Shown: positions 26,542 through 34,924 of the stretch, piece by piece | Layout: the number at the start of each line of letters is the position of its first letter | Numbering within the stretch: position 1 is the first letter of the stretch | Assembly: GCF_018863195.1 (NCBI RefSeq) | Contig: NZ_JAHKRT010000002.1 | Location: 552,061-616,060, forward strand | Reading direction: 5' to 3' | Length of the DNA stretch: 64,000 nt | Origin: Sphingomonas quercus | GTDB taxonomy: Bacteria > Pseudomonadota > Alphaproteobacteria > Sphingomonadales > Sphingomonadaceae | Translations under genes and position numbers: made by a program | The notes under the pieces: generated by a model | Database searches by the model: none | Told to the model about the DNA's origin: nothing | What the model saw: the letters and a program-made list of their open reading frames with translations, nothing else

Positions 26542-27849
26542 ATGGGCTCTTCAGCCATGCCCCCGGCAAAGGTGGATGACATGACGCCGATCTATCGAAA
26601 GATAGCGCTTCGTGTCATTCCCTTCCTCTTCATCTGTTATCTGTTCAACTATATCGACCGCGTTAACGTCGGCTTCGCGAAGTTGCAGATGCTCGAAGAG
26701 CTGGGAATGAGCGAGGCCGTATACGGACTCGGCGCGGGGATTTTCTTCATCGGCTATCTCGTCTGCGGCATCCCCAGCAATCTGATGCTCCAGAAGGTCG
26801 GGGCGCGGCGGTGGATCGCCTTGATGATGGTGAGCTGGGGGCTGTTCTCGACAGCGCTGATGTTCGTGCGGACGCCGGCCGGCTTCTATATGCTGCGCCT
26901 CCTGACCGGCGCCGCCGAGGCCGGATTCTTCCCCGGTATCGTCCTTTACCTGACGCGCTGGTTCCCGCAGGCGAGGCACGGCCGCGTCATGACGTTGTTC
27001 ATGTCCGCCATCCCGATTTCAGGTGTGCTGGGCGGGCCGGTGTCGGGCTGGATCCTCGGCCACTTCTCCGCCGGGCAGCACGGGCTCTCCGCCTGGCAAT
27101 GGCTGTTCCTGCTCCAGGGCCTGCCGACCGTTGTTCTCGGCATGCTCGTCTGGTTCGTGCTGGATGATGGCGCCGAGCAGGCGGACTGGCTCAGCCCGGG
27201 CGAAAAGCGCGCCCTGCGCGACGATCTGGCGCGGGACGAGGCGGCCCGGCCGGAGGGCGCCGCGATCACGTTCGGGGGCATGATCCGCAACCCAGTCATC
27301 TGGCTGCTGGGAGCGCTCTATTTCTTCATCCAGAGTGGCGTCTACGGGATAAATTTCTGGCTGCCCACGATCATCGCCAATAGCGGCCACGCGGACCCGG
27401 TGGCGATCGGCCTGCTCAGCGCCATCCCCTATCTCGCGGCGGTGATCTTCATGGTGGCGATGGGGCATTCGGCCGACCGCCGACGGGAACGGCGCTGGCA
27501 CCTCGTCGTGCCGCTGGCGCTCAGCCTGGCCGGCCTGCTGATCGCCGCCGCCGCGCAGGATCCCGGCGTGTCCCTGGCCGGCATGACGCTCGCCACGGCG
27601 GGCGCGCTGACCGGGCTCCCCTTGTTCTGGCCGCTCGCCAACAGCCAGCTCAGCGCGGCGACCGCCGCAGCCGGGTTCGCGCTGATCAATTCCTGCGGAC
27701 AGATTGCCGGTTTCGTGAGCCCTTATTTGATCGGCCTGATCAAGGACAGCACCGGCAACACCGCCACGGCGCTCATCGCGCTTGCCGCCGGCATGTCGAT
27801 CGGCGCCCTGATCGTGGTCTGCGTGCCGGCGCACAAGACGCTGCGCTGA
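26542..27849 (+). CDS. MFS transporter, ACS type (second)
   Basis: The 435-residue protein has ACS-type helix 1 (IPFLFICYLFNYIDRVNVGFA), the motif loop SNLMLQKVGARRW and twelve membrane segments. Wording such as LLTGAAEAGFFPGIVLYLTRWFP is typical of the tartrate/hydroxyphenylacetate/hexuronate branch. ATG 26542 follows AGGAAAGG. It lies 43 bp after the first transporter and 14 bp before glycerate kinase. Two ACS transporters in one locus suggest two related acids, such as substrate and oxidation product. Confidence 0.88.
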   Translation: MGSSAMPPAKVDDMTPIYRKIALRVIPFLFICYLFNYIDRVNVGFAKLQMLEELGMSEAVYGLGAGIFFIGYLVCGIPSNLMLQKVGARRWIALMMVSWGLFSTALMFVRTPAGFYMLRLLTGAAEAGFFPGIVLYLTRWFPQARHGRVMTLFMSAIPISGVLGGPVSGWILGHFSAGQHGLSAWQWLFLLQGLPTVVLGMLVWFVLDDGAEQADWLSPGEKRALRDDLARDEAARPEGAAITFGGMIRNPVIWLLGALYFFIQSGVYGINFWLPTIIANSGHADPVAIGLLSAIPYLAAVIFMVAMGHSADRRRERRWHLVVPLALSLAGLLIAAAAQDPGVSLAGMTLATAGALTGLPLFWPLANSQLSAATAAAGFALINSCGQIAGFVSPYLIGLIKDSTGNTATALIALAAGMSIGALIVVCVPAHKTLR

Positions 27850-27863
27850 GCCAGGGAATCCTC

Positions 27864-29081
27864 ATGAAGATCGTAATTGCGTCAGATTCGTTCAAGGAAA
27901 GCCTTTCGGCATGGGAAGTCGCGAACCATATCGAGGCCGGCTTTCGCGAAATCTTCCCTGACTGGACCTATGTGAAGGTGCCCGTCGCGGATGGCGGGGA
28001 GGGGACGGTCGACACGCTGGTCGCCGCGACCGAGGGGCGCATCATCACCCGATCGGTCACCGGCCCGCTGGGTGAGCCGATCGAAGCCGACTTCGGCCTT
28101 ACCGGGGACGGCATGACGGCGGTGATCGAGATGGCCGCGACCAGTGGGCTGATGCGGCTGCCGGTCGAGCGGCGCGATCCGACCCGCGCCACCACGTTCG
28201 GGGTCGGGGAGCTGATCCGCCACGCACTCGATCTCGGCGCGCGGCACTTCGTCATCGGCATCGGCGGCAGCGCGACCAACGATGGCGGTGCCGGCATGGC
28301 GCAGGCGCTCGGCGTGAAGCTGCTCGACGCCGACGGCCGCGCGATCGGCTTTGGCGGCGGCGCGCTGGCGGCGCTCTCGCGGATCGACATCACCGGTATC
28401 GAGCCACGTCTGGCCGAATGCACGATCGAGGTCGCCTGCGATGTCGACAACCCGCTGCTCGGACCGCTGGGCGCCTCCGCCATTTTCGGGCCGCAAAAGG
28501 GCGCGACCCCGGCGATGGTGGCGTCGCTTGACGACAATCTGCGCCATTATGCGGCGCGGATCGAGGCGGATCTGGGCAAGGCCGTCGCCGATCTGCCGGG
28601 CGGGGGGGCGGCCGGGGGCCTCGGCGCGGCGATGGTCGCCTTCCTCGACGCGCAGCTTCGCCCCGGCGTCGAGATCGTCACCAAGGCCGTCGGATTGGAC
28701 GCCATCATCAAGCATGCCGACCTGGTCATCACCGGCGAAGGCCAGATCGACGGTCAAAGCATTCGCGGCAAGACCCCGGTCGGCGTGGCCGGCATCGCGA
28801 AGCGGCATGGCAAACCGGTCATCGCCATCGGTGGCGCGCTGGGTGCCGGCGCCGAGCTGATCCACGGCCACGGCATCGACGCGGTGTTCAGCGTGCTCAA
28901 CCAATGCTGCACGCTCGATCAGGCGTTGCTGCGCGCCGCGGAGAATGTGCGCGTCACCGCCCGCAACGTCGCCGCCACGCTCCGGATCGGCGCCGAGGCC
29001 GCCCTCCTGGCGCGCGGCCGCCCGCCGTGCGCACGCGCGCCCGGCGACGGGAATGCGCACGCCCGGATGCTTTCAGAGTGA
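27864..29081 (+). CDS. Glycerate kinase (GlxK/GarK type)
   Basis: The 405-residue protein is a full type I glycerate kinase: MKIVIASDSFKESLSAWEV, VADGGEGTVDTLVAATEG, FVIGIGGSATNDGGAGM and VITGEGQIDGQSIRGKTP. It phosphorylates D-glycerate to 2-phosphoglycerate. In aldarate and glyoxylate pathways this is the last step before glycolysis, so its place behind two acid transporters supports sugar-acid catabolism. The C-terminal 20-25 residues (Arg/Pro-rich) go beyond the usual end at about 380. No other aldarate enzyme is in the window. Confidence 0.93.
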   Translation: MKIVIASDSFKESLSAWEVANHIEAGFREIFPDWTYVKVPVADGGEGTVDTLVAATEGRIITRSVTGPLGEPIEADFGLTGDGMTAVIEMAATSGLMRLPVERRDPTRATTFGVGELIRHALDLGARHFVIGIGGSATNDGGAGMAQALGVKLLDADGRAIGFGGGALAALSRIDITGIEPRLAECTIEVACDVDNPLLGPLGASAIFGPQKGATPAMVASLDDNLRHYAARIEADLGKAVADLPGGGAAGGLGAAMVAFLDAQLRPGVEIVTKAVGLDAIIKHADLVITGEGQIDGQSIRGKTPVGVAGIAKRHGKPVIAIGGALGAGAELIHGHGIDAVFSVLNQCCTLDQALLRAAENVRVTARNVAATLRIGAEAALLARGRPPCARAPGDGNAHARMLSE

Positions 29082-29119
29082 CGGATAGCCGCCAGACAAC
29101 CCGGCGATGGGAGAGACTG

Positions 29120-30019
29120 ATGCGAAAGGAACTTCTGGTCTTCTTGGCATGCTTGCCGATGCTGCCGGCCGTGGCGGCCGCGCAGGTCGCCAAGCCGCTG
29201 GCGGAGCGTGTCGGCCATGCCGACCCGGCCCGTTATCGTCACAGCGAGGCGGTGCATGACGGCGCCGGGGCGATGGACTTCGCGCCGCTTCTGGGTGCCA
29301 GCGCGCTCAGCACCAACCTGCTCTTCGTGCATCGCGGCGTCATCCAGCCGCACAGCGGCATCGGCCAGCATTTCCATAACCAGTGCGAGGAGATGTTCGT
29401 CATCCTCGACGGCGAGGCGGAGTTCACCGTCGACGGGCGGACCTCCCGGTTGAAAGGGCCCGCCGGCGTGCCCGACCGCATGGGGCATGCCCATGGCATC
29501 TACAACCCGACCGACAAGCCGCTGCAGTGGCTGAACATCAATGTCAGCATGACCAAGCGCTACGACGCCTTCAACCTCAAGGACACCCGCGTCGGCGCCG
29601 CCATCGATCCGGTGCCCCAGTTCATCAGCTACCGGCTCGACAAGAGCCTGCTCAAGGCGGTGCAGGGCATGAACGGCGGCACTGGCACCGTCCAGTATCG
29701 CCGGGCCCTCGATCCCAGCGTGTTCACCACCAGCTGGTCCTATATCGATCATCTGATCGTGCCGCCGGGGGCTTCGGTCGGCTCCGTGACCCAGCCTGAT
29801 ATGAGCGAGGTCTATTATGTCATTTCCGGGGACGGCAGCTTCACCGTCGGTTCCGAGACGGTGGCGGTCAAGGCGGGCGACGCCATTCCGGTAGACCTCG
29901 ATCAGGCCCGTTCGATCAAGGGCGGACAGGCGCCGCTTGAATTCCTCATCGTCGGCGTCGCGCGCGATCTTGCCGCCAAGGAAGCGTGGACCGCCGCCCG
30001 CCAGGAGCCACGCCGGTGA
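29120..30019 (+). CDS. Secreted two-domain cupin protein
   Basis: The 299-residue protein has a Sec leader (MRKELLVFLACLPMLPAVAAA) and two cupin domains. The first keeps a metal site (GQHFHNQCEEMFVILDG, then GHAHGIYNP). In the second the His pair is replaced (ASVGSVTQPDMSEVYYVISG), so it probably binds no metal. Its stop overlaps the GTG start of the PQQ dehydrogenase by 4 nt, which implies coupled synthesis and a shared periplasmic role. Possibilities are an isomerase or lactone-processing enzyme acting on the dehydrogenase substrate or product. I recognise no specific family function. Confidence 0.8.
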   Translation: MRKELLVFLACLPMLPAVAAAQVAKPLAERVGHADPARYRHSEAVHDGAGAMDFAPLLGASALSTNLLFVHRGVIQPHSGIGQHFHNQCEEMFVILDGEAEFTVDGRTSRLKGPAGVPDRMGHAHGIYNPTDKPLQWLNINVSMTKRYDAFNLKDTRVGAAIDPVPQFISYRLDKSLLKAVQGMNGGTGTVQYRRALDPSVFTTSWSYIDHLIVPPGASVGSVTQPDMSEVYYVISGDGSFTVGSETVAVKAGDAIPVDLDQARSIKGGQAPLEFLIVGVARDLAAKEAWTAARQEPRR

Positions 30020-31932
30020 AGCGCGCGGCCATCCTCCCCCTGCTCGGGCTGACCGCGATCGGCCTTGCCATGCAGGCGAACGCCCAGGCGAAGCCCGACT
30101 GGCCAAGCTATGGCCGCGATCCCGGCGGCCAGCGCCACTCCCCGCTCAAGCAGATAACTCCGGCCAACGTCGCCCGTCTGAAAATCGCCTGGACCTATCA
30201 TATGCGTCCGGCCCAGCCCGCCCCCGGCATGGCGGCCGCACCCGTCGATCCCGAGACCGGCGCCGGCCGCCGGGCGTCGCGCTTCATCCCGTCGCAGGCC
30301 ACCCCGATCGTGGTGAAGGGCGTCATGTACCTGCCAACGCCCTATGGCCGGGTGGTCGCGCTCGACGCCGACACCGGAAAGGAAATCTGGGCCTATGCGC
30401 TCGCCGGCAACGATCAGGCCGCGACACGCGGCGTCGAATATTGGCCCGGCATGGATGGCGCGCGCCCGCAGATCATCTTCGGCACCCGCGCCGGCAAGCT
30501 GATCGCGCTCGACGCCGGGAGCGGAAGGCCGGTCGCCGGCTTCGGCACCGATGGCATCGTCGATATGAAGACGCCCGAGGTGCTGAACGGCGCCAGCCCG
30601 TCGGCGACGATGTTCGGCATGAGCTCGCCACCGCTCGTCTATCGTAACCTCATCATCACCGGCTCGCGCGTGCAGGAAATGCCCTCTCAGGGGGCGGCCG
30701 GCGACGTGCGCGCCTGGGACGCCCGGACCGGCAGGCTCGTCTGGACGTTTCACACCATCCCGCGCCCAGGCGAGCCCGGTCACGAAACCTGGGAAGGCGA
30801 CAGCTGGAAGAACCGTTCGGGCGTCAATGTCTGGACCTTCCTCGCCGCGGACGTCCAGCGCGGCATCGTCTACCTGCCGGTTGCCTCGCCCACGTTCGAC
30901 CGTTGGGGCGGGGACCGCAAGGGCGCCAATCTCTATGGCACTTCGGTCGTCGCCCTCGATGCGGCGACCGGCAGATATCTGTGGCATTTCCAGACCGTGC
31001 ATCACGATATCTGGGACCTCGACCTGACGAGCGCCTCGCTGGTCGACGTGCGCAGGAACGGGCGCACGATCCCGGCGATCGCGGTGATGAACAAGACCGC
31101 GATCCTGTTCCTGCTCGACCGCGTCACCGGCAAGCCGATCTACGAGGTCAAGGAAGTGCCGGTGCCGACCGAGACGGACATCGCCAGCGAGGCTCCATGG
31201 CCGACCCAGCCGATGCCGGTCACGCCGCCGCCGCTCGGCCGACTTTCGTTCACCATGGCCGAGCTGGCCGACGTCACGCCCGAGCTGAAGGGGCGCTGCG
31301 AGGCGCTGGTCAAGGAATGGAACATCGTCGAAAGCCGCATGTTCCAGCCGCTGCGGGCGGACTCCGCAGTCGCGTTCTTCCCGGGCAGCTTCGGGGGCGT
31401 CGACTGGGGCGGGGCCGCGTTCGATCCGAAGCTCGGCTATTACATCGTCAACATCAACAACCTCGCCAGCCCGCAGCAGCTCGAGAAGCAGCCGGACGGC
31501 TCCTATGTCCTCAAGGGCGGCTATCGCTACTTCTGGGATCGTGAGACCCGGCTGCCCTGCCAGAGGCCGCCCTGGGGCGAGCTCGTCGCGGTCGACGTGA
31601 ACAAGGGCCGCATCGCCTGGCGCCGCACTCTCGGGGTGAGCGAGAACTTGCCCGCCGGCCTCCAGGAAACCGGTCGGCCGAGCCTCGGCGGGCCGATCAC
31701 CACCGCGGCTGGCCTCACCTTCGTCGGCGGCACCGACGATAACCGGCTGCGCGCGTTCGACAGCCGCACCGGCAGGCAGCTCTGGGAGATGAAGCTTCCC
31801 GCCTCCATCTACGCGACGCCGATGACCTATCAGGGCAAGGCGGGCCGGCAATATGTCGCGGCCGTCAACACCGGCGGCATGGCCAGCGGGCCGGTCACCA
31901 ACGACGCAGTCACCGCATTCGCCCTGCCCTGA
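30016..31932 (+). CDS. Soluble periplasmic PQQ-dependent dehydrogenase (quinoprotein, eight-bladed)
   Basis: The 638-residue protein starts at GTG overlapping the cupin stop, with leader MKRAAILPLLGLTAIGLAMQANAQA. It has repeated W-motif blades (VVALDADTGKEIWAYAL, VRAWDARTGRLVWTF, VVALDAATGRYLWHFQT) and the active-site stretch VHHDIWDLDLT of glucose/alcohol quinoproteins. Unlike membrane Gcd it has no N-terminal membrane helices, and unlike quinohaemoproteins no C-terminal haem. The small cytochrome c about 200 bp downstream is the likely electron acceptor. It would oxidise a sugar, sugar acid or polyol in the periplasm. Confidence 0.9.
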   Translation: MKRAAILPLLGLTAIGLAMQANAQAKPDWPSYGRDPGGQRHSPLKQITPANVARLKIAWTYHMRPAQPAPGMAAAPVDPETGAGRRASRFIPSQATPIVVKGVMYLPTPYGRVVALDADTGKEIWAYALAGNDQAATRGVEYWPGMDGARPQIIFGTRAGKLIALDAGSGRPVAGFGTDGIVDMKTPEVLNGASPSATMFGMSSPPLVYRNLIITGSRVQEMPSQGAAGDVRAWDARTGRLVWTFHTIPRPGEPGHETWEGDSWKNRSGVNVWTFLAADVQRGIVYLPVASPTFDRWGGDRKGANLYGTSVVALDAATGRYLWHFQTVHHDIWDLDLTSASLVDVRRNGRTIPAIAVMNKTAILFLLDRVTGKPIYEVKEVPVPTETDIASEAPWPTQPMPVTPPPLGRLSFTMAELADVTPELKGRCEALVKEWNIVESRMFQPLRADSAVAFFPGSFGGVDWGGAAFDPKLGYYIVNINNLASPQQLEKQPDGSYVLKGGYRYFWDRETRLPCQRPPWGELVAVDVNKGRIAWRRTLGVSENLPAGLQETGRPSLGGPITTAAGLTFVGGTDDNRLRAFDSRTGRQLWEMKLPASIYATPMTYQGKAGRQYVAAVNTGGMASGPVTNDAVTAFALP

Positions 31933-31979
31933 GGCGGAGGACAGCCGCACGTCCCCATCATCTTGCCAAGGAACCACCC

Positions 31980-32120
31980 ATGACGTCGCACAGACCGGCT
32001 TCCGGCGCCGTGTTCGGACTTGCCCTGCTCTCCGTGGTTGGTTCGGCGGCGACGAGGGCGCGCGGGGGCGCCGGCCCTCGAAAGGCGAGGAGCCTTCTCG
32101 CCCCTGGCGGCCCATTATGA
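31980..32120 (+). other. 46-residue ORF with a leader-like N terminus (possible gene remnant)
   Basis: ATG 31980 follows AAGGAACCACCC and encodes MTSHRPASGAVFGLALLSVV and GSAA, a convincing Sec leader, then an Arg/Gly/Pro-rich stretch and a stop 10 nt before the cytochrome start. The part after the leader looks out of frame with any domain. It is either a remnant of a secreted protein gene or a tiny exported peptide in the PQQ-cytochrome unit. Confidence 0.3.
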
Positions 32121-32129
32121 GGACAGACG

Positions 32130-32462
32130 ATGCCCAATTTCCCGACATCCTTGTTGACGATCGCACTGGCGACTTGCGTCGCGCTGGGCGCGCAAGCCGG
32201 CATCGCCCAGGATCCGAAGGCCCCGCCCGCAGACGGTGCGCCCCGGCTGGCGACGGGAGCGCAGGTGGAAAGAACATGCACGGCATGTCATGTCGCTGCC
32301 CAGTTCACCTCGCAGCGACGAACCCGGGAGCAATGGGCTGAGACCGTGAACACGATGATCGGCTATGGCGCGCAGGTTTCGGACGAGGAGTTCGAGCCGA
32401 TTGTCAATTATCTCGCCGCCAATTTCGGAAACAAGGCTGCGTCGTCGGAGAAGGCAAAATAA
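32130..32462 (+). CDS. Small periplasmic cytochrome c
   Basis: The 110-residue protein has a leader (MPNFPTSLLTIALATCVAL) and one haem site CTACH (Cys50, Cys53, His54). EQWAETVNTMIGYGAQV follows, and a Met in it is a candidate sixth ligand, then NYLAANFG. The same domain, motif for motif, forms the N terminus of the PQQ fusion at 60703. It probably takes electrons from the PQQ dehydrogenase just upstream. An intrinsic terminator lies 31 bp downstream. Confidence 0.85.
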   Translation: MPNFPTSLLTIALATCVALGAQAGIAQDPKAPPADGAPRLATGAQVERTCTACHVAAQFTSQRRTREQWAETVNTMIGYGAQVSDEEFEPIVNYLAANFGNKAASSEKAK

Positions 32463-32493
32463 CCGAAGGTCGATCCTGCCTCATTGATCGAAG

Positions 32494-32524
32494 CCCCGGC
32501 ATCGTTGATGCCGGGGATATTTTC
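32494..32524 (+). terminator. Intrinsic terminator of the PQQ dehydrogenase/cytochrome unit
   Basis: The perfect 10-bp stem CCCCGGCATC / GATGCCGGGG with a 3-nt loop (GTT) is followed by ATATTTTC. It sits between the convergent cytochrome and SDR genes, so it ends the plus-strand transcript. Confidence 0.85.
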
Positions 32525-32554
32525 GTCTCGGCGATATGGCAGGACACGGATGCG

Positions 32555-33292
32555 TCAGATGATGCCGCCATTGACGCGGATGGTCTGGCCGTTGATCCAT
32601 CCCCCGCCCTCCCCGGCCAGAAAGGCGATGACGCTGGCGATGTCCGCGGGCTGGCCGAGGCGACCCAATGGCGTCATCCGCGCGAGATTGTCGAGCACCG
32701 GCTGGGGGGAGTGCGACAGAAGCTCGGTCTGCACCGGGCCGGGCGCGACCGCGTTCACGGTGATGTTGCGACCGGCCATCTCCCTCGCCATGACCACGGT
32801 CAGCGCCTCGATCGCGGCCTTGGTCGCCGCATAGATGCCGAAACTGGGCTGGTAGAGACCAACCACGCTCGACGAGAAGTTCACGACCCGTCCGCCATCG
32901 CGCAGGCGGCGCGACGCTTCGCGCATCGTGTTGAAACTGCCCTTGAGGTTCGTGTCGATCAGGCGGTTGAAACTCGCGTCGTCGAAATCGGCAAGCATGC
33001 CGACCGGCATGATCCCGGCGTTGTTCACGAGGATGTCGACACCGCCGAGCGCGGCGACGACATTCTCGAACATGCGAGCGACCTGCGCCGGATCGGAGAC
33101 GTCGGCCTGCGCCGGCAGAGCGCGCCCGCCCTGCGCTTCGATGCGGGCGACGAGCGCCTCGGCCGCATCCGCGCTCGATGCATAGTTGACGACGACGGAG
33201 ATGCCGTCCCTGGCGAGACGCTCCGCGATGACCGCGCCCATCCCGCGACCCGCGCCGGTGATGATCGCCACCTTCTGATGCTGATCGTTCAT
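32555..33292 (-). CDS. SDR-family NAD(P)-dependent oxidoreductase
   Basis: The 245-residue classical SDR has the cofactor loop TGAGRGMG (residues 11-18 of the chosen start), NNAG (VDILVNNAGIMPVG), the catalytic Ser in NFSSSVVG and YxxxK (YAATK), and PGPVQTELL after it. The ATG at 33292 follows GAAGGGACGG and is preferred to an upstream in-frame ATG. The closest type is 3-ketoacyl-ACP reductase/glucose dehydrogenase-like, with no defined substrate. A LysR gene lies 133 bp upstream on the same strand and may control it. Confidence 0.9.
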   Translation of the reverse strand: MNDQHQKVAIITGAGRGMGAVIAERLARDGISVVVNYASSADAAEALVARIEAQGGRALPAQADVSDPAQVARMFENVVAALGGVDILVNNAGIMPVGMLADFDDASFNRLIDTNLKGSFNTMREASRRLRDGGRVVNFSSSVVGLYQPSFGIYAATKAAIEALTVVMAREMAGRNITVNAVAPGPVQTELLSHSPQPVLDNLARMTPLGRLGQPADIASVIAFLAGEGGGWINGQTIRVNGGII

Positions 33293-33425
33293 GATGCCGT
33301 CCCTTCCGTGATGTGATGCTCGTTGCACACCCGGGAATGTGGCATTCTATGCTTGCGGGATAATCAGCCCCGGGCCGGCAGGTTTGTCCGGCGAATGCGA
33401 CTAATGTCGCGAGGCGGGCGGCGCT

Positions 33426-34319
33426 CTATTGCTTGCCGTGCAGGAGGAGCGCGACCCAGTCGATGAACACCCGGACGCGGGGAGAAAGCTGGCGGTTCTC
33501 CGGATAGAGGACGGAGATCGGTATCGGCGCCGGCGGCCAGGCTTCGAGGATGGGAACGAGGCTGCCGGCAGCGATGTCGCTGGCAACATGGTAGCGCGGG
33601 ACCTGGATGATCCCGAAGCCGAGGCGGCAGAGCCTGACCATGGTTTCGGCGCCCTCCACGGTCACGCGCATCGGCAGCGTGACCTCCCTCGTCTTGCCAT
33701 CCACGGTAAAATCGAGCGGGAAGACCGCCCGGCGGGCCGAGGAGAAGAAGCCGATCGCCTCATGCCCGTCGAGTTCGTCGATCGTCGCGGGTATCCCGTG
33801 CTTCTCTAGATAGGCCGGGCTGGCGCACGTCGTCTCCTGCAACATCGCCACCCGACGCCCGACCATGGTCTGGTCCCTGGGCTCGCCGGCGCGCACCACG
33901 CAGTCGATGCCCTCCCGCAGCGGGTCGCTGAGGCGATCGCCCTCGCTGATGTGGAGCGTGATCTCTGGATAGCGGGCCATGAAGTCGGGCAGGTGATCGA
34001 GCAGGAAATGGCGTGCCAGGGTACCGTGCAGATCGACGCGGAGGAGGCCCCTCGGCGTGGCCCCGCGGAACACCGCTTCGGCATCCTCCAGATCTCCGAG
34101 CAGGACGACGCAGCGGCGGTAATAGGCCTCTCCGTCGAGGGTCGGCGTGACGGTTCTCGTCGTGCGATTGAGCAGGCGCACGCCCAACCGGGCCTCCAGC
34201 TGCCTGATGACGTCGGTGGCCGTCTGCCTCGGCATGCCCAGATCCCCGGCGGCGAGCGTGAAACTGCGCCGCTCGACGATCCGGACGAAGAGCTGCATGG
34301 CTGCGAAGCGATCCATCAC
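33426..34319 (-). CDS. LysR-family transcriptional regulator
   Basis: The 297-residue protein has an N-terminal winged helix (MMDRFAAMQLFVRIVERRSF, then ARLGVRLLNRTTRTVTPTLDG) and a periplasmic-binding-protein-like effector domain ending ISVLYPENRQLSPRVRVFIDW. The wording is that of the CrgA-like LysR subgroup that commonly neighbours SDR or NADPH reductases. It lies upstream of the SDR on the same strand, so it may co-regulate it. Ligand unknown. Confidence 0.92.
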   Translation of the reverse strand: MMDRFAAMQLFVRIVERRSFTLAAGDLGMPRQTATDVIRQLEARLGVRLLNRTTRTVTPTLDGEAYYRRCVVLLGDLEDAEAVFRGATPRGLLRVDLHGTLARHFLLDHLPDFMARYPEITLHISEGDRLSDPLREGIDCVVRAGEPRDQTMVGRRVAMLQETTCASPAYLEKHGIPATIDELDGHEAIGFFSSARRAVFPLDFTVDGKTREVTLPMRVTVEGAETMVRLCRLGFGIIQVPRYHVASDIAAGSLVPILEAWPPAPIPISVLYPENRQLSPRVRVFIDWVALLLHGKQ

Positions 34320-34461
34320 CGATCCTTATCGAAGCGCGGTGCGGAATTCATCCGGCCATCGCGCGCGAACGATCCGGTCGTGGCGCCGGATGCTGTCGCG
34401 GCGGCATTGCCTTCAGCCGATGGAAGCTTAGGTTAGCGTGGCCGCAAAACGAGGGTCGTGA

Positions 34462-34860
34462 ATGGAAGGAAGGGCCAGTCTCGGTGGCCGGACGGGTGGT
34501 CCGGTCTTCCTGCTCTGGCTGTGCCTGTGCCTGGCGAGCGCGCTCGTCCACGCGCTCATTCCGCTCGAAGCGCCGTCGATCCGCGGTACGGGTTCCGCGT
34601 TCAGCGCCTCGACCAGCGCCGTCGCGATCAAGCCCGCTCGCTCATCGGTGGCGCGAGAGCAGCGGGCGCTGCCGGCGCGGAAAACCGGGGTGGGCGATGG
34701 GCGCGCCGATCCGGCGGGCGATTTCCCGCGCACCAGGCCGGCGTCGACGCCCTCCGTGCCGGCGGTCGTACCGGCCACGGCGTGGCCCGGGGAGGTGCCC
34801 TCGATCGCCGATGGCATCCGTTCCTCGCCAGCGCTGGCAAGGGCGCCGCCGCTCTCCTGA
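34462..34860 (+). CDS. Hypothetical protein with one membrane segment
   Basis: The 132-residue ORF starts ATG after GAGGG (6-nt spacing). It has one hydrophobic segment (GPVFLLWLCLCLASALVHALI) and a Pro/Ala/Arg-rich low-complexity remainder. Codon use has the high third-position GC expected of a real gene. It ends 64 bp before the Kef-type antiporter. I recognise no domain, and a random GC-rich frame cannot be excluded. Confidence 0.45.
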   Translation: MEGRASLGGRTGGPVFLLWLCLCLASALVHALIPLEAPSIRGTGSAFSASTSAVAIKPARSSVAREQRALPARKTGVGDGRADPAGDFPRTRPASTPSVPAVVPATAWPGEVPSIADGIRSSPALARAPPLS

Positions 34861-34924
34861 CGAGCAGCCGGCCGTCGCCGGGCGTGCACGCCCGGTGGCA
34901 GCGTTGTCCGCCAGGAGACATGCC

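Noticed and set aside
34462..34860. Reading the hypothetical protein as part of the Kef antiporter
   Set aside because: The antiporter has its own ATG with AGGAG at 34925 and starts at its first membrane helix. The open sequence upstream in its frame is Arg-rich.
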